From UBA4644 sp034933145 (GTDB lineage Bacteria; Bacillota; Clostridia; Oscillospirales; Butyricicoccaceae), in contig JAYFOA010000035.1 of the NCBI GenBank assembly GCA_034933145.1, positions 39,796 to 103,795 on the forward strand: a stretch of DNA of 64,000 nucleotides, given 5' to 3'. Below the pieces are notes generated by a model. It was not told the DNA's origin. It worked only from the letters and a program-made list of their open reading frames with translations, and did no database searches. Position 1 is the stretch's first letter; every line of letters begins with the position of its first letter. Positions 52,252 to 61,828 of the stretch are shown in pieces. The translations under genes were made by a program, and so were the position numbers.

Positions 52252-53448
52252 TTACTGCCCGCGTTTTTTATATTCGGCAGGCACGGTTTTTTCATGATAC
52301 TCCTTCGCCTGTGTCCGAAGTGCCTCGGAAGAAAAGAGGTCCGCTGCCGTCATGGCCAGTCCCTGTGCACCCCGGATGCAGACCTCGTCCGCCCGAGGAG
52401 ATGCGGCGGCATCGGCAAGCTCCCGGGAATGGCCGTTTACCTCTGCCGGTGCGATAGACAGGTAATCATGGATCGCCGGCAGTTTGATCGATACGTTGCC
52501 TACATCGGAGGAGCCGAGCATTCCGTTGGGGTCAGGATATTCCATCGGTTCACCCAGCGACTCCATGTTGGCTTTAAAGGCCTCGCATACAGGCAGGCAT
52601 GTATATCGCTCCGCATACATGGCTCCTACCTCTACTTCCGCTGTCGCACCGGTCAGCGCAGAAGCGCATTCCACGGCCTTTTTGACCTTTTCAACCAGTG
52701 CCTCCAACTCCAGCAGGGTCTGTGCCCGCAGGCAGAACTCGCAGGCCGTATGGTCCGGGATGACGTTGCGTGCTGTCCCACCCTCTGTGATAATTCCGTT
52801 TATGTTGTCCTGCATCGCAAAGGTCGGGCGCATCAGATCGATATGATTAAACGTGGCGATCACCGCGCTGAGTGCATTGATCCCCGTGGCCGGTACCGAA
52901 GAATGTGCTGATTTCCCCCGGAAGGTCACGCCCATGTCGGTGCAGGCTCGACCACCGCGATGGATCAGCGATGGACCGGAGCTCGGGTGGATCATCAGCG
53001 CAAAATCCACATCGTCAAAAATATGCTGCTCCAGCAGCGTCACCTTGCCGGCCGCGTTCTCTTCCCCCGGTGTGCCGATGAGGGAAACCCGTCCGCACAA
53101 CCCATCCATGGCCGCCGCCATCCCCAGAAACGCACCGACCGCACAAGTAAGAATCACATTGTGACCACAGCCGTGGCCTATCTCCGGCAGTGCATCATAT
53201 TCCGCGAGAAAAGCAACATGCACCCCACCAGGTCGACCCTCCTTGGTAGCCATGAAGGCAGTCTCCAGTCCGCCGATGCCGACATTTACCGAATATCCGC
53301 AGTTTTCAAGTAACGCGCGGGTGCGTTCCACGGCATAATACTCTTTCAGTCCCAGCTCCGGTCGATCATGTACCTGATGGGACAGACGCAGCAGCTCTGC
53401 CCGGTGACTTTCGACTTCCGTCTTGATGTTTTCCTTGATGTTTTCCAT
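52252..53448 (-). CDS. M20-family amidohydrolase (aminoacylase/AbgB-like)
   Basis: 398 residues. Metal-binding and catalytic stretches of the M20D group are visible: LAEYDALPEIGHGCGHN, GTPGEEN, FRGKSAHSS and GTARNVIPD. Such enzymes remove acyl groups or cleave small peptide/amide conjugates (N-acyl amino acids, p-aminobenzoyl-glutamate). The ATG is chosen for GGGGGGTAA at 6 bases. It lies 18 bases after an AroM-family gene on the same strand and is probably co-transcribed with it. Confidence 0.9.
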   Translation of the reverse strand: MENIKENIKTEVESHRAELLRLSHQVHDRPELGLKEYYAVERTRALLENCGYSVNVGIGGLETAFMATKEGRPGGVHVAFLAEYDALPEIGHGCGHNVILTCAVGAFLGMAAAMDGLCGRVSLIGTPGEENAAGKVTLLEQHIFDDVDFALMIHPSSGPSLIHRGGRACTDMGVTFRGKSAHSSVPATGINALSAVIATFNHIDLMRPTFAMQDNINGIITEGGTARNVIPDHTACEFCLRAQTLLELEALVEKVKKAVECASALTGATAEVEVGAMYAERYTCLPVCEAFKANMESLGEPMEYPDPNGMLGSSDVGNVSIKLPAIHDYLSIAPAEVNGHSRELADAAASPRADEVCIRGAQGLAMTAADLFSSEALRTQAKEYHEKTVPAEYKKRGQ

Positions 53449-53466
53449 ATCGTTACCCCCCAATTA

Positions 53467-54138
53467 TTATACCAGTTCTGCCAAGACACGTGCCAGCAGG
53501 GTCCGGGCCAACAGCACCGGCCTGCCCCATGCGTCGCGGAAGACCCTCCGGGCCTGTTCTCCATAGCTGATGCAATCCATTACTGCCAGTGATGCGTTTA
53601 TGTCCCGGGCCTCCTCCGCAATGCGGAGAAATGCCTCTTTCGGCGCAAAGGGTGAAATGGCAAGCCCCTCGACGTTCCCCGCGATGCCGGCCCATTTGGT
53701 TTTCATCTGCGGCAACTGGAGTGAATCGGGCGTCAGAACAAGCAGCGATCCATTTCCGCCGCACAGCGCAGCAGCCGTATTGCGCAGTACCGGCCCCGGG
53801 TAGATAACCGGCCTCCGGCTCTGAAAGGCTGGTGGAAACTCTCCCGTACAGAGGAAGACGATCTGTTCGGCCCCCTGTTCTTCCAACCGAAAGATGCAGT
53901 CCTGCAGTCGAGGCAGAATATATTTTTCCGCAAAGCGCACAGGCGTTCCGTCCCGCATCCGGCTGACAAGAACATACCCGTCTGACTCCTTTGGTTCCAG
54001 CATACGGACCTGTGCAAGCGTCAGCCCATCCAACGCACCGGCCTCCAGAATCTCTGCCCCCGTGCCCAATAGCGGCGCCATATCTCCCAATACATCGTCT
54101 CTCGGTGACTGTCCCACCGTGATAAAACCAAGCTTCAT
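53467..54138 (-). CDS. AroM-family protein
   Basis: 223 residues. The start LGFITVGQSPRDDVLGDM and LCTGEFP match AroM, a protein family first noted beside E. coli aroL; distantly related to Asp/Glu racemases. Biochemical function is unknown. Here it is coupled to an M20 amidohydrolase and lies near a YfcC carrier; AroM homologues are recurrently found with peptidases and peptide or amino acid transporters in Firmicutes, suggesting a racemase-like or amino-acid role, which is inference. Confidence 0.85.
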   Translation of the reverse strand: MKLGFITVGQSPRDDVLGDMAPLLGTGAEILEAGALDGLTLAQVRMLEPKESDGYVLVSRMRDGTPVRFAEKYILPRLQDCIFRLEEQGAEQIVFLCTGEFPPAFQSRRPVIYPGPVLRNTAAALCGGNGSLLVLTPDSLQLPQMKTKWAGIAGNVEGLAISPFAPKEAFLRIAEEARDINASLAVMDCISYGEQARRVFRDAWGRPVLLARTLLARVLAELV

Positions 54139-54312
54139 TCGATTCTTTCACCCCATCCCGGTATTTTATACATCGAATAGTTCTCCACAGTATACCCTAT
54201 CCCTGCATGCCGGACAACAGAGCCATTATACATCCGGCAGCGGATGTTTTCAATTGCGGCGCCGGAATTTGGGGCACCGTCCTGTGTATGGATAAACATC
54301 AGGATATAAAAA

Positions 54313-54343
54313 TATCCGCCCCGCCATAACGGCGGGGCGGATA
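54313..54343 (-). terminator. Terminator of the M20-YfcC operon
   Basis: TATCCGCCCCGCC (54313-54325) pairs with GGCGGGGCGGATA (54331-54343), a perfect 13-bp stem; on the minus strand it is followed by TTTTTATAT. It ends the minus-strand operon of the M20 amidohydrolase and YfcC carrier. Confidence 0.92.
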
Positions 54344-54369
54344 CGCATGCCTATGTAGCGACAAATCGA

Positions 54370-55785
54370 TTAGACGCCGAGAAGCACGGCGGCAACGATG
54401 ATGACTGCCTGAAGCAGGAACATCATTCCAAACAGCGGGGTAATGAACTTATACCATTTATCCATGCCGATCCCCATGATGCCGCACTCAGTGGCCACGG
54501 CGGTGGGCCAGAACATATTGGAGAAGCCGTCGCCAAACTGGAAGGCCAGAACGGCGACCTCACGGGACAGGCCGACCAGATCAGCTACCGGCGCCATGAT
54601 CGGCATCATAACAACCGCCTGGCCAGTGCCGGAAGGAATAAAGAAGTTGACAACGTTCTGGACCACCAGCATGCCGACACCGGATATGCTCTTTGGCAGC
54701 GACATGACCATATTGGCCAGCCCATTGACGGCGGTGTCAATGACGTTGCCGTTGGTCATGACCACAGAGATGGTGCGGGCAAGGCCTACCAGCATCGCGC
54801 CGTACAGCGCGCTCTTGCAGCCGGCGACAAACATGTCGGCGATTTCGCCGCTATTCATCTTATTGACGATGCAGGTCACGATCATAAAGATCAGGAACAG
54901 AGTGGCCAGCTCGGTCAGGTACCAGCCAAAGACGCAGATGCCGACGACGATACAGACGAGCAGCAGGATGAAGCCGATCAGGCTGATCTTCTGGCGCGTG
55001 GTAAACGGCAGATTTACGACTTCGTCCCGATTCATAACGTTATCGACGCCGCGAAGCGCGTCCGGATCCTTATACATAATACTCTTGGTCGGATCCTTGC
55101 GGATCTTTTTGGCATAGCGCATGGTGTACCAGATGGAAAGCGCCATGAAGCAGACAAAAGCAATAATACGTACCGTCATGATCTTTGTCGTGATCAGCGG
55201 TGTTTCCGCCACCGCACTGGCGACGCCGATGGTAAACGGGTTCAGGGTGGCGGCTGCAAAGCCGGTGGCCACACCGACGAATACGATTGCGCCGCCTACG
55301 ATCCGGTCATAGCCAAGGGTAATGGCTATAACAATAAATGCAGGAATAAGCCCGTAGGTCTCCTCAAACATACCGAAGGTAGTGCCGCCCAGACCGAACA
55401 GCAGCATGAAGGCCGGGATGATCAAATAGTCCCGGTTGCCCAGTTTACGCAGCATCCATCCGGTCATGGCGTTCAGCGCGCCGGTTTCCGAAAGAACATA
55501 AACATAAGAGGCGGCAAACAGGATGAAAAAGATAATGTCGCTTGCTTCGACAACGCCATCGAAGACAGATTTCAGCATTCCCCACAGACCGACAGGCGTG
55601 CTGTCCGTTCTTGTATAGCTTCCGGGGACGACGATATTGCGTCCGACTTCTTCGTCATAGACGCGCTGAAAATTACCGGCGGGAAGGATCCACGTCAGGG
55701 CGGTGCAAAGGACGATGATGATGCAAAGAATTACGTACGCATGGGGCATGTGGAAGGTCTTTTTCTTTTTTGCTTCGGTTTCCAT
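54370..55785 (-). CDS. YfcC-family membrane carrier
   Basis: 471 residues with about 11-12 hydrophobic helices. The start FHMPHAYVILCIIIVLCTALTWILPAGNF and GTTFGMFEETYGLIPAFIVI are typical of YfcC proteins, relatives of the ArcD/AbgT ion transporter group, thought to move amino acids or short peptides. The ATG is chosen for GAGGAGG at 6-base spacing. It lies 13 bases after an M20 amidohydrolase, implying that the carrier imports the substrate or exports a product of that enzyme. Confidence 0.88.
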   Translation of the reverse strand: METEAKKKKTFHMPHAYVILCIIIVLCTALTWILPAGNFQRVYDEEVGRNIVVPGSYTRTDSTPVGLWGMLKSVFDGVVEASDIIFFILFAASYVYVLSETGALNAMTGWMLRKLGNRDYLIIPAFMLLFGLGGTTFGMFEETYGLIPAFIVIAITLGYDRIVGGAIVFVGVATGFAAATLNPFTIGVASAVAETPLITTKIMTVRIIAFVCFMALSIWYTMRYAKKIRKDPTKSIMYKDPDALRGVDNVMNRDEVVNLPFTTRQKISLIGFILLLVCIVVGICVFGWYLTELATLFLIFMIVTCIVNKMNSGEIADMFVAGCKSALYGAMLVGLARTISVVMTNGNVIDTAVNGLANMVMSLPKSISGVGMLVVQNVVNFFIPSGTGQAVVMMPIMAPVADLVGLSREVAVLAFQFGDGFSNMFWPTAVATECGIMGIGMDKWYKFITPLFGMMFLLQAVIIVAAVLLGV

Positions 55786-55798
55786 ACGGTTCCTCCTC

Positions 55799-57007
55799 TT
55801 ATTTTGTGCTATCTGTAAATTCTTGTCGGACACACTCACGTAGTTCAGGATCAAGGATCAGTTCCAATCCCATACCGGCCATTGTATTGACGACCTGATG
55901 CAGCCGCTCGTAGGCGTATGGGCTGTCAACCAGCGACAGCGCACTTTCCTGGTGCGCCTCGAACGGCTCGGGTGAAGCCAGTCCTACCTCAAAATAGCAG
56001 GTTGGACAGACATGACTGACGTTGCCGATATCGGTAGAGCCGGCCAGCAGGGCAGCCTCCTCTGCGCTCACTGTGGGGATGACACCCTGTGCCCGCAGAT
56101 GCTGGTCTACCAGCTCTTCCAGTGCCGGCAGATCGACCAGATCATCCATCGGCAGTTCCGGATAACGAATCTCCAGCTCTGCGCCAGTCATCAGTGCGGA
56201 ACCCTTCGCCACGTTGAGAACCTTTGCCAGCACGGTGTTCAGATAGTTCCGGTGTGCGGAACGGACATAAAAGAGACAGGATGCTTTGTCCGGAACGATA
56301 TTGGCGGCCTGCCCACCCTCAGTGACCACGCCATGCAGACGAATGTCGGGTTTCACATGCTGGCGAAGCGCGTTGACCCCGGCGTAGAACAGCTGTACCG
56401 CGTCCAAAGCATTGATGCCATCCCATGGCGCCATAGAAGAATGAGCTGCTTTTCCTTTATAGCGAATGTCCAGAGCCGTCAGCGCCAGCGCTTTCGGACA
56501 GATACAGGTACCGGACGACAGATGGGCCTGAATAGCGCAGTCCACGTCGGAAAAGATCCCGTCCTCCACCATCTTTACCTTGGCACAATAGGTCTCCTCT
56601 GCCGGTGTACCAATTAAACGAATTCGTGCCTGTATGTTTTTCCGTCGGCAGACTTCGGCCAGCACGGCGGCAGCGCCGGTAGTGGTTGCGGCGATCCAGT
56701 TGTGTCCACAGGCATGACCGTTATGTTTATCCTCCCCATAGCCGGGCAGCGCATCATATTCTGCAAGAAAAGCGATTACGGGACCTTCTTCGCCCCACTG
56801 CGCACAAAAGGCGGTATCAAACCCGCAATATGGCGTTTCCACGCGGAAGTTCTTCTTTTTCATGTATTCCGCCAGATACGCCGCAGACTTATGCTCCTGC
56901 AGGCCAAGTTCAGGATGTTCAAATACAAAATGGTTGATTGCCTCAAACTCATTTCCCAGCTCTTTTTCAACTTCTGGGACCAGATTGCCGAACTCATTTG
57001 AAATCAT
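55799..57007 (-). CDS. M20-family amidohydrolase (second copy)
   Basis: 402 residues of the M20D group: LAEYDALPGYGEDKHNGHACGHN, GTPAEET, YKGKAAHSSMAPW and GGQAANIVPD are visible. A paralogue of the amidohydrolase at 52.3-53.4 kb, but clearly different in sequence. The ATG has ATGGAGG about 8 bases upstream. First gene of a two-gene operon with the YfcC carrier. Likely an N-acyl or aminobenzoyl-type hydrolase; substrate cannot be told. Confidence 0.9.
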   Translation of the reverse strand: MISNEFGNLVPEVEKELGNEFEAINHFVFEHPELGLQEHKSAAYLAEYMKKKNFRVETPYCGFDTAFCAQWGEEGPVIAFLAEYDALPGYGEDKHNGHACGHNWIAATTTGAAAVLAEVCRRKNIQARIRLIGTPAEETYCAKVKMVEDGIFSDVDCAIQAHLSSGTCICPKALALTALDIRYKGKAAHSSMAPWDGINALDAVQLFYAGVNALRQHVKPDIRLHGVVTEGGQAANIVPDKASCLFYVRSAHRNYLNTVLAKVLNVAKGSALMTGAELEIRYPELPMDDLVDLPALEELVDQHLRAQGVIPTVSAEEAALLAGSTDIGNVSHVCPTCYFEVGLASPEPFEAHQESALSLVDSPYAYERLHQVVNTMAGMGLELILDPELRECVRQEFTDSTK

Positions 57008-57175
57008 ACGATGCCTCCATCTGTCATAGCAAAAAAATCATGATAATGTACCGGTTATTTACAAGTTGTTCATATTATATAACATGTTTATCCACCGTTC
57101 AACTAAATAATCACCGATTTTTTAAATAAATATTGATTAAATTGACCAAAAATCTTTCCGTCCTGCCGAAATTGT

Positions 57176-57183
57176 GCTATACT
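57176..57183 (+). promoter_or_regulatory. Extended -10 promoter for the peptidase gene cluster
   Basis: TGCTATACT (TATACT at 57178-57183) is an extended -10; the -35 position (TTTCCG) is poor. It would start transcription near 57190, about 43 bases before the first ATG of the plus-strand cluster. Confidence 0.5.
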
Positions 57184-57232
57184 CAGATCAAACATAAGCT
57201 GGAATAGTATATTGATGTCTGAGGTGATCATC

Positions 57233-57727
57233 ATGGACGATCAGAAAAGTAAATTGGCTCCGGCGGCGCTCAATTCATTTCGCGGCTGGCTTTTGGTATT
57301 TCTTCTGGTGCATGTGCCGCTGGCCTTCGTCAATTTCTCAAACGGCGTCTATCTTCTGGCCGCCTATCTAAAATCTGGTGCCGGACTCCTGATGGCAGTG
57401 CTTTCCCTTCTGCTTTGCCTTCTGCTGCCTGCTGCCCTGTTCTTTCTGCTGCGGCGAAAGGGCTATTTCCGAGTTTTCTATGTGCTTTATTGCGCCGTAA
57501 CGGCAGCCAACTATCTGCTTGGACAGGGCATCAGCGGAGCGACGGTCGTTTTTACACTGCTGTTTACCCTGCCATGGCTGCTGTATATCTTTTTGTCCCG
57601 TCGTGTTCGTGTGGTGCTGGCCAATGAGTCGCCGTCCCCCGCCTCTTCTCTGGAACACGACGGGACGGAGACCGAGCCCATTGAGGAGGGTGCGGACACA
57701 CAGGGAGGCGCGCAAAATGACGAATGA
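57233..57727 (+). CDS. Small polytopic membrane protein (DUF2569-like)
   Basis: 164 residues with four hydrophobic helices and an acidic C-terminal tail (HDGTETEPIEEGADTQ). FRGWLLVFLLVHVPLAFVNF and the four-helix layout resemble DUF2569 proteins, whose function is unknown. ATG chosen for GAGGTG at 6 bases; an earlier in-frame ATG is less well placed. It overlaps the S66 peptidase start by about ten bases, so the two are coupled. Confidence 0.75.
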   Translation: MDDQKSKLAPAALNSFRGWLLVFLLVHVPLAFVNFSNGVYLLAAYLKSGAGLLMAVLSLLLCLLLPAALFFLLRRKGYFRVFYVLYCAVTAANYLLGQGISGATVVFTLLFTLPWLLYIFLSRRVRVVLANESPSPASSLEHDGTETEPIEEGADTQGGAQNDE

Positions 57728-58682
57728 AAGGGAGTTGCTGAAACCGAAACGGCTCCGCCCGGGTGATACCATCGGCGTCATCTCGCCGGCTAGCCCCTCG
57801 GAGCGGCCCAGCGACGTGCCGCGCTCCAAGTCTTATTTAGAAGAAATGGGGTTCCATGTGGTTGTCGGCCGAAACGTCAACCGGCGAAAAGGAATCGTTG
57901 CCGCTTCCGAAAAAGAACGAGCCGATGATCTTAACGAGATGTTTTCGAGACCGGACATTGACGCCGTGTTCGTAACGCAGGGCGGTTATGGCTCGGCTCA
58001 GATCATAGATAAGATTGATTTTGACAATATCCGTACGCATCCCAAAATCTTTACTGGTTTTTCCGATATTACCTCTCTTCATCTGGCAATTAATAAATTT
58101 GCGCGCATCGTCACCTTCCATTCCTGTGGGATGACCCGTTTTTCCCGGGAAATTATGACAGAATATACAAAGACCCAATTTTTGAAAGCAGTAATGGTAC
58201 CTCAGCCACTGGGTGATATTGAGCTGGCCGATCCCCGGAAATGGCTCTATCCTATTTCCCCCGGCATCGCCGAGGGAGAGCTGATCGGCGGAAATCTGTC
58301 GCTGCTGTGTGCCGGCATGGGAACGCCATACCAGCCGGATCTTGACGGAAAAATTCTTTTTTTGGAGGAAGTGGATACTGAGCCATGGATTGTTGACAAT
58401 TCCATGTCTCATCTGCGCAACTGCGGCGTATTAAACCGCCTGTGCGGCGTGGTGGTTGGTGAATTCAAAAACTGTGTGCCGAATGAGTATAAACCGGGGT
58501 ACTTATCAGATCTGCATGTGGAAGAAGTGCTGGAATACTACCTGCAGCCGCTCGGCATCCCGGTACTGTACGGCCTCCCTCTGGGACATACGGACAATAT
58601 GGCCGCACTCCCGCTGGGCGTCCGTGTGCGGCTGGACTGTGATCAAAAACGCTTGACCGTGCTGGAAAGCGGTGTCATTTGA
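57717..58682 (+). CDS. S66-family LD-carboxypeptidase (LdcA-like)
   Basis: 321 residues. S66 enzymes remove the terminal D-Ala from cytoplasmic muropeptides (L,D-bond), or in MccF-type members cleave microcin-like conjugates. The nucleophile region TGFSDITS has Ser116, the Glu lies in LFLEEVDTEPW, and the His in GLPLGHTDNM; QGGYGSAQIID is also typical. ATG follows GGGAGG by 9 bases. In this peptide-degrading cluster, muropeptide recycling is the simplest reading. Confidence 0.9.
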   Translation: MTNERELLKPKRLRPGDTIGVISPASPSERPSDVPRSKSYLEEMGFHVVVGRNVNRRKGIVAASEKERADDLNEMFSRPDIDAVFVTQGGYGSAQIIDKIDFDNIRTHPKIFTGFSDITSLHLAINKFARIVTFHSCGMTRFSREIMTEYTKTQFLKAVMVPQPLGDIELADPRKWLYPISPGIAEGELIGGNLSLLCAGMGTPYQPDLDGKILFLEEVDTEPWIVDNSMSHLRNCGVLNRLCGVVVGEFKNCVPNEYKPGYLSDLHVEEVLEYYLQPLGIPVLYGLPLGHTDNMAALPLGVRVRLDCDQKRLTVLESGVI

Positions 58683-58714
58683 CCAAAGGTGAAATTGAAA
58701 AGGAGCGCATGTGC

Positions 58715-60016
58715 ATGAACGATTGGAGAGAACGCATATCTCAATACCTGATGGCGCACCAGGCGGAAATCCTGCAGGACCTTGCGAAGCTGATGGCCTT
58801 CCCGTCGCTGGAGCAAAACGAACAGGCAAAGCATGACGCACTGACGTATGTCCTGGTCCGTGCAAAGGAGATGGGCATGTGTACCGGCACGACAAAGGAA
58901 TTCGACGCCGGCTGGGCAGAGATCGGCGGCGGTGACGTGACGCTGGGCGTTTTGGCCCATGTGGATGTGGTGGCCGTCGGCGATGAAAAAAACTGGGACT
59001 CACCCCCCTTCTTCCTTACGGAAAAGGACGGTTTCTACTTTGGCCGCGGGATTGAGGACGACAAGGGAGCCGTCATCATGTCCCTGTGGGGCATGAAAGC
59101 CGTTCTGGATCTGGGTCTCCGGCCGCAGAAACGTATTCGTCTGATCGTAGGCACCTCGGAGGAGAGCATCTGGATCGATATGGAGCATTACATACGCGAT
59201 TTTGGAATGCCGGACTACAGCTTTTCTCCCGATGGGAGCTTCCCTGTATATAATATTGAAAAAGGCTATTGCGATATTGTTCTTCGCTTTGAAGAGGCCG
59301 CCCTTTCCCGCCTGGCGACGGCAGAAGCGGGCGAAAGCCCCAATTCGGTGCCTTCTGCCGCAACATGGCAGCTTGTGGGGCAGCCGGTACAAATATTTCC
59401 CGGCAAAGCAGTCCACAGTTCGATCCCCTGGCAGGGCGACAACCCTATTCTCAAGCTGGGGGCCGTGGCCGCACAAGAGGGATTTAGTTTCGGTCGTTTC
59501 CTGACCGAGCGGTTTGGCAACGACTTTTACGGCATCCGTTTGGGGCTTGACGACGGCAGCGAACAGCTTGGCGGCGTTTATGTGGGCAAGACGGTCTGCA
59601 CGCCCACCGTTCTCCGCTTTGACGGCAAAGCGCTTACTCTCAATATCAATATCCGCTTCCGTGCCGGCCTGACGCGCGCGGACATCGAGCATAGATTTGA
59701 AATACTCAAACAGGAATACGGCTTTAAAACAGCCATCAAAGAATGCACTCAGCCAATGCTGACCGATCCGGAACAGCCGTTCCTTCAGGACATGAACACC
59801 CTTCTGGAAAGCTTCGGGCTGCCGACCGGCTTTCTTGTGGCCTCCGGCGCTTCTTATGCCAGCACCATGAAAAATTGTGTCAGCTGGGGCCCGGTCTTTA
59901 ACGATGACGAAGCCACGGCTCATATGGACAACGAGCGTCTTTCCGTTTCGGACTTCTGGAAGGCCATGGTTATTTATACTGAATATTTCGCCCTACAGGC
60001 GGAGAAAAAGGACTGA
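58715..60016 (+). CDS. PepV-like M20 dipeptidase
   Basis: 433 residues. Metal ligands are visible as AHVDVVAVG (His82, Asp84), FGRGIEDDKG and GTSEES; SFSPDGSFPVYNIEKG and VASGASYA are typical of the PepV/Xaa-His dipeptidase group. It cleaves dipeptides in the cytosol. The ATG at 58715 is preferred because AGGAG lies 9 bases before it; an ATG six bases earlier is too close. Preceded by the LdcA-like gene with a few bases of spacing. Confidence 0.9.
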   Translation: MNDWRERISQYLMAHQAEILQDLAKLMAFPSLEQNEQAKHDALTYVLVRAKEMGMCTGTTKEFDAGWAEIGGGDVTLGVLAHVDVVAVGDEKNWDSPPFFLTEKDGFYFGRGIEDDKGAVIMSLWGMKAVLDLGLRPQKRIRLIVGTSEESIWIDMEHYIRDFGMPDYSFSPDGSFPVYNIEKGYCDIVLRFEEAALSRLATAEAGESPNSVPSAATWQLVGQPVQIFPGKAVHSSIPWQGDNPILKLGAVAAQEGFSFGRFLTERFGNDFYGIRLGLDDGSEQLGGVYVGKTVCTPTVLRFDGKALTLNINIRFRAGLTRADIEHRFEILKQEYGFKTAIKECTQPMLTDPEQPFLQDMNTLLESFGLPTGFLVASGASYASTMKNCVSWGPVFNDDEATAHMDNERLSVSDFWKAMVIYTEYFALQAEKKD

Positions 60017-60024
60017 CCCCGTTT

Positions 60025-61206
60025 ATGACAGAATTGTTTGTTTCACAGGCAGAACTGGTACATTGGACCACCGAAGCGGTGGCCATTCCCTCCTGCCCCG
60101 GTACGCCAAACCAAGAGGCCGCTGTCGGTGCCTTTCTGAAAGGGGTATTTGATGCGGAGGGTATTCCCTGCCGAATTGATTCTCTGCCGGACGGCCGCTG
60201 CAACGTCATCGCCGTGCTGAAAGGTACAGGCGGCGGACGCAGCCTGATGCTCAACGGCCATATGGACACCGTCCCACCCTATGACATGGAGGATGCCTTC
60301 ACCGTCCGACGGGAGGGCGAAAAAATGATAGGCCGTGGTGTTTCCGACATGAAAGGCCCTCTGTGTGCCATGATGGGCGCACTGATCAGCATTCGCCGGA
60401 GCGGAAAAATGTTGCGCGGTGATCTGGTCTTCACCGGGGTTGCCGACGAAGAGGAAGGCAGCCTGGGCACCATCGCATTAATCGAAAGCGGTCTGCGTGC
60501 CGACGGGGCCATTGTGGGAGAACCCTTGGGCCGGAGCCATGTGGCCGTGGCGCAGAAGGGCCTGGAATGGTACGAATTTACCTTTACCGGCCGCACTGTC
60601 CATGGCGGCAGTCAGGAGACCGGCGTCAATGCGATTCTGATGGCCAATCGTTTCATTACCGCCGTGGAAGCGCAGCTTCTCCCTCTGCTCAAAAGCCGCA
60701 GCCATCCCCTGCTAGGGCATCCATCTCTCAATATCGGCGTCATCCGCGGTGGGACACAGCTTTCCACTGTTCCCGGACAATGTATAGTACAGCTCGACCG
60801 ACGTTTTTTGCCTGAAGAAACCTATGAACAGATGGGTGCGGAGCTGCGGGATATTCTTGACGAACTTTCCCGGCAGTCCCCGGATTTCCGGGGTGGGATG
60901 CGTGTGCTGGAATCCAGCGTGATGAAAGAAGGCTATGTCCACCAGAGCATGGAGACGCCGGTCAGTTCTCCGTTGGTACAGGCCGTCATGAATGCAGCCC
61001 GGTCGGTAACCGGTGAAGCGGAAGCCACCGGGTGCCCCTGCTGGACGGATGCGGCGCTGCTCTCACACTACGCCCATATCCCGTCGGTCGTCTACGCCGA
61101 AGGCGGGCTGGAGACCTGCCATTCCAAAGAAGAATATATCCTGCCGCGGCAGTTGACCGACAGCTGCCGGGTATATGTTCATGCAGCGGAGGAATTCTGT
61201 GGATAA
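60025..61206 (+). CDS. M20-family ArgE/DapE-like deacylase or peptidase
   Basis: 393 residues: NGHMDTVPP (His79, Asp81), GRGVSDMKG (Asp108), VADEEEGS and TVHGGSQETGVNA match the ArgE/DapE/ACY1/CPG2 group. Probably removes an acyl group or a terminal residue from small peptides. It lies 8 bases after the PepV-like gene; no good ribosome binding site is visible, so coupling is likely. Its stop overlaps the folate cyclo-ligase GTG. Confidence 0.87.
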   Translation: MTELFVSQAELVHWTTEAVAIPSCPGTPNQEAAVGAFLKGVFDAEGIPCRIDSLPDGRCNVIAVLKGTGGGRSLMLNGHMDTVPPYDMEDAFTVRREGEKMIGRGVSDMKGPLCAMMGALISIRRSGKMLRGDLVFTGVADEEEGSLGTIALIESGLRADGAIVGEPLGRSHVAVAQKGLEWYEFTFTGRTVHGGSQETGVNAILMANRFITAVEAQLLPLLKSRSHPLLGHPSLNIGVIRGGTQLSTVPGQCIVQLDRRFLPEETYEQMGAELRDILDELSRQSPDFRGGMRVLESSVMKEGYVHQSMETPVSSPLVQAVMNAARSVTGEAEATGCPCWTDAALLSHYAHIPSVVYAEGGLETCHSKEEYILPRQLTDSCRVYVHAAEEFCG

Positions 61207-61774
61207 AACAACTCTGCGTACACAGATGCGCGCCAAAGCACGGGAGCTTCCCGCGGAATACCGGGCTGCCGCAGACAGCTCCATCGCTGAATACCTGCTC
61301 TCCTTGCCGGAATACGCGGCGGCGGGCACCGTCTTCTGCTTCGTCCCCATGGTGGTGCGGGAGCCGGACGTTCTGCCCATACTGCGGGACGTGCTGGCAC
61401 GCGGAAAGCATCTTTGCGTCCCCCGCTGCCTGCCGGAGCCAGGGCAGATGGTTCTTTGCCTGATTCGCTCGCTCGACGAGCTGTCTCCCGGCGCCTACGG
61501 AATCCTTGAACCAACGGAGACCTGCGAAACCGTGCCGGCTGACTGCCCGGATTTTGCCGTGATTCCCTGCGTCGCCTGCACCCGGGACGGCGTTCGGCTG
61601 GGTCAGGGAGGCGGGTATTACGACCGGTTTCTGGCCCGCTATCACGGCTTTGCGGCCATGGTCTGCCGGGAAAAGCTGCTGTGCGAAAATGTGCCGACAG
61701 AGCCGCATGACCGGCACGTCCCGGTGGTTGTGACCGAAGCCGGCGTCTTTTGTGATGGCGTACGTCGGATCTGA
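61199..61774 (+). CDS. 5-formyltetrahydrofolate cyclo-ligase
   Basis: 191 residues. Converts 5-formyl-THF to 5,10-methenyl-THF with ATP, returning folate to the active pool. RTQMRAKARELPAEYR is the typical start and LGQGGGYYDRFL the nucleotide/folate-binding motif. GTG start chosen for GGAGG 8 bases upstream; it overlaps the previous stop. It precedes the glycine riboswitch and the folate-dependent gcv operon, but is terminated separately or read through; no clear terminator lies between its stop and the gcv promoter. Confidence 0.95.
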   Translation: MDKTTLRTQMRAKARELPAEYRAAADSSIAEYLLSLPEYAAAGTVFCFVPMVVREPDVLPILRDVLARGKHLCVPRCLPEPGQMVLCLIRSLDELSPGAYGILEPTETCETVPADCPDFAVIPCVACTRDGVRLGQGGGYYDRFLARYHGFAAMVCREKLLCENVPTEPHDRHVPVVVTEAGVFCDGVRRI

Positions 61775-61828
61775 CGAAAATCGCTATGGATTTTCGGAAT
61801 ATTTTTAGATTTTTTTGTGGTTTTCACC

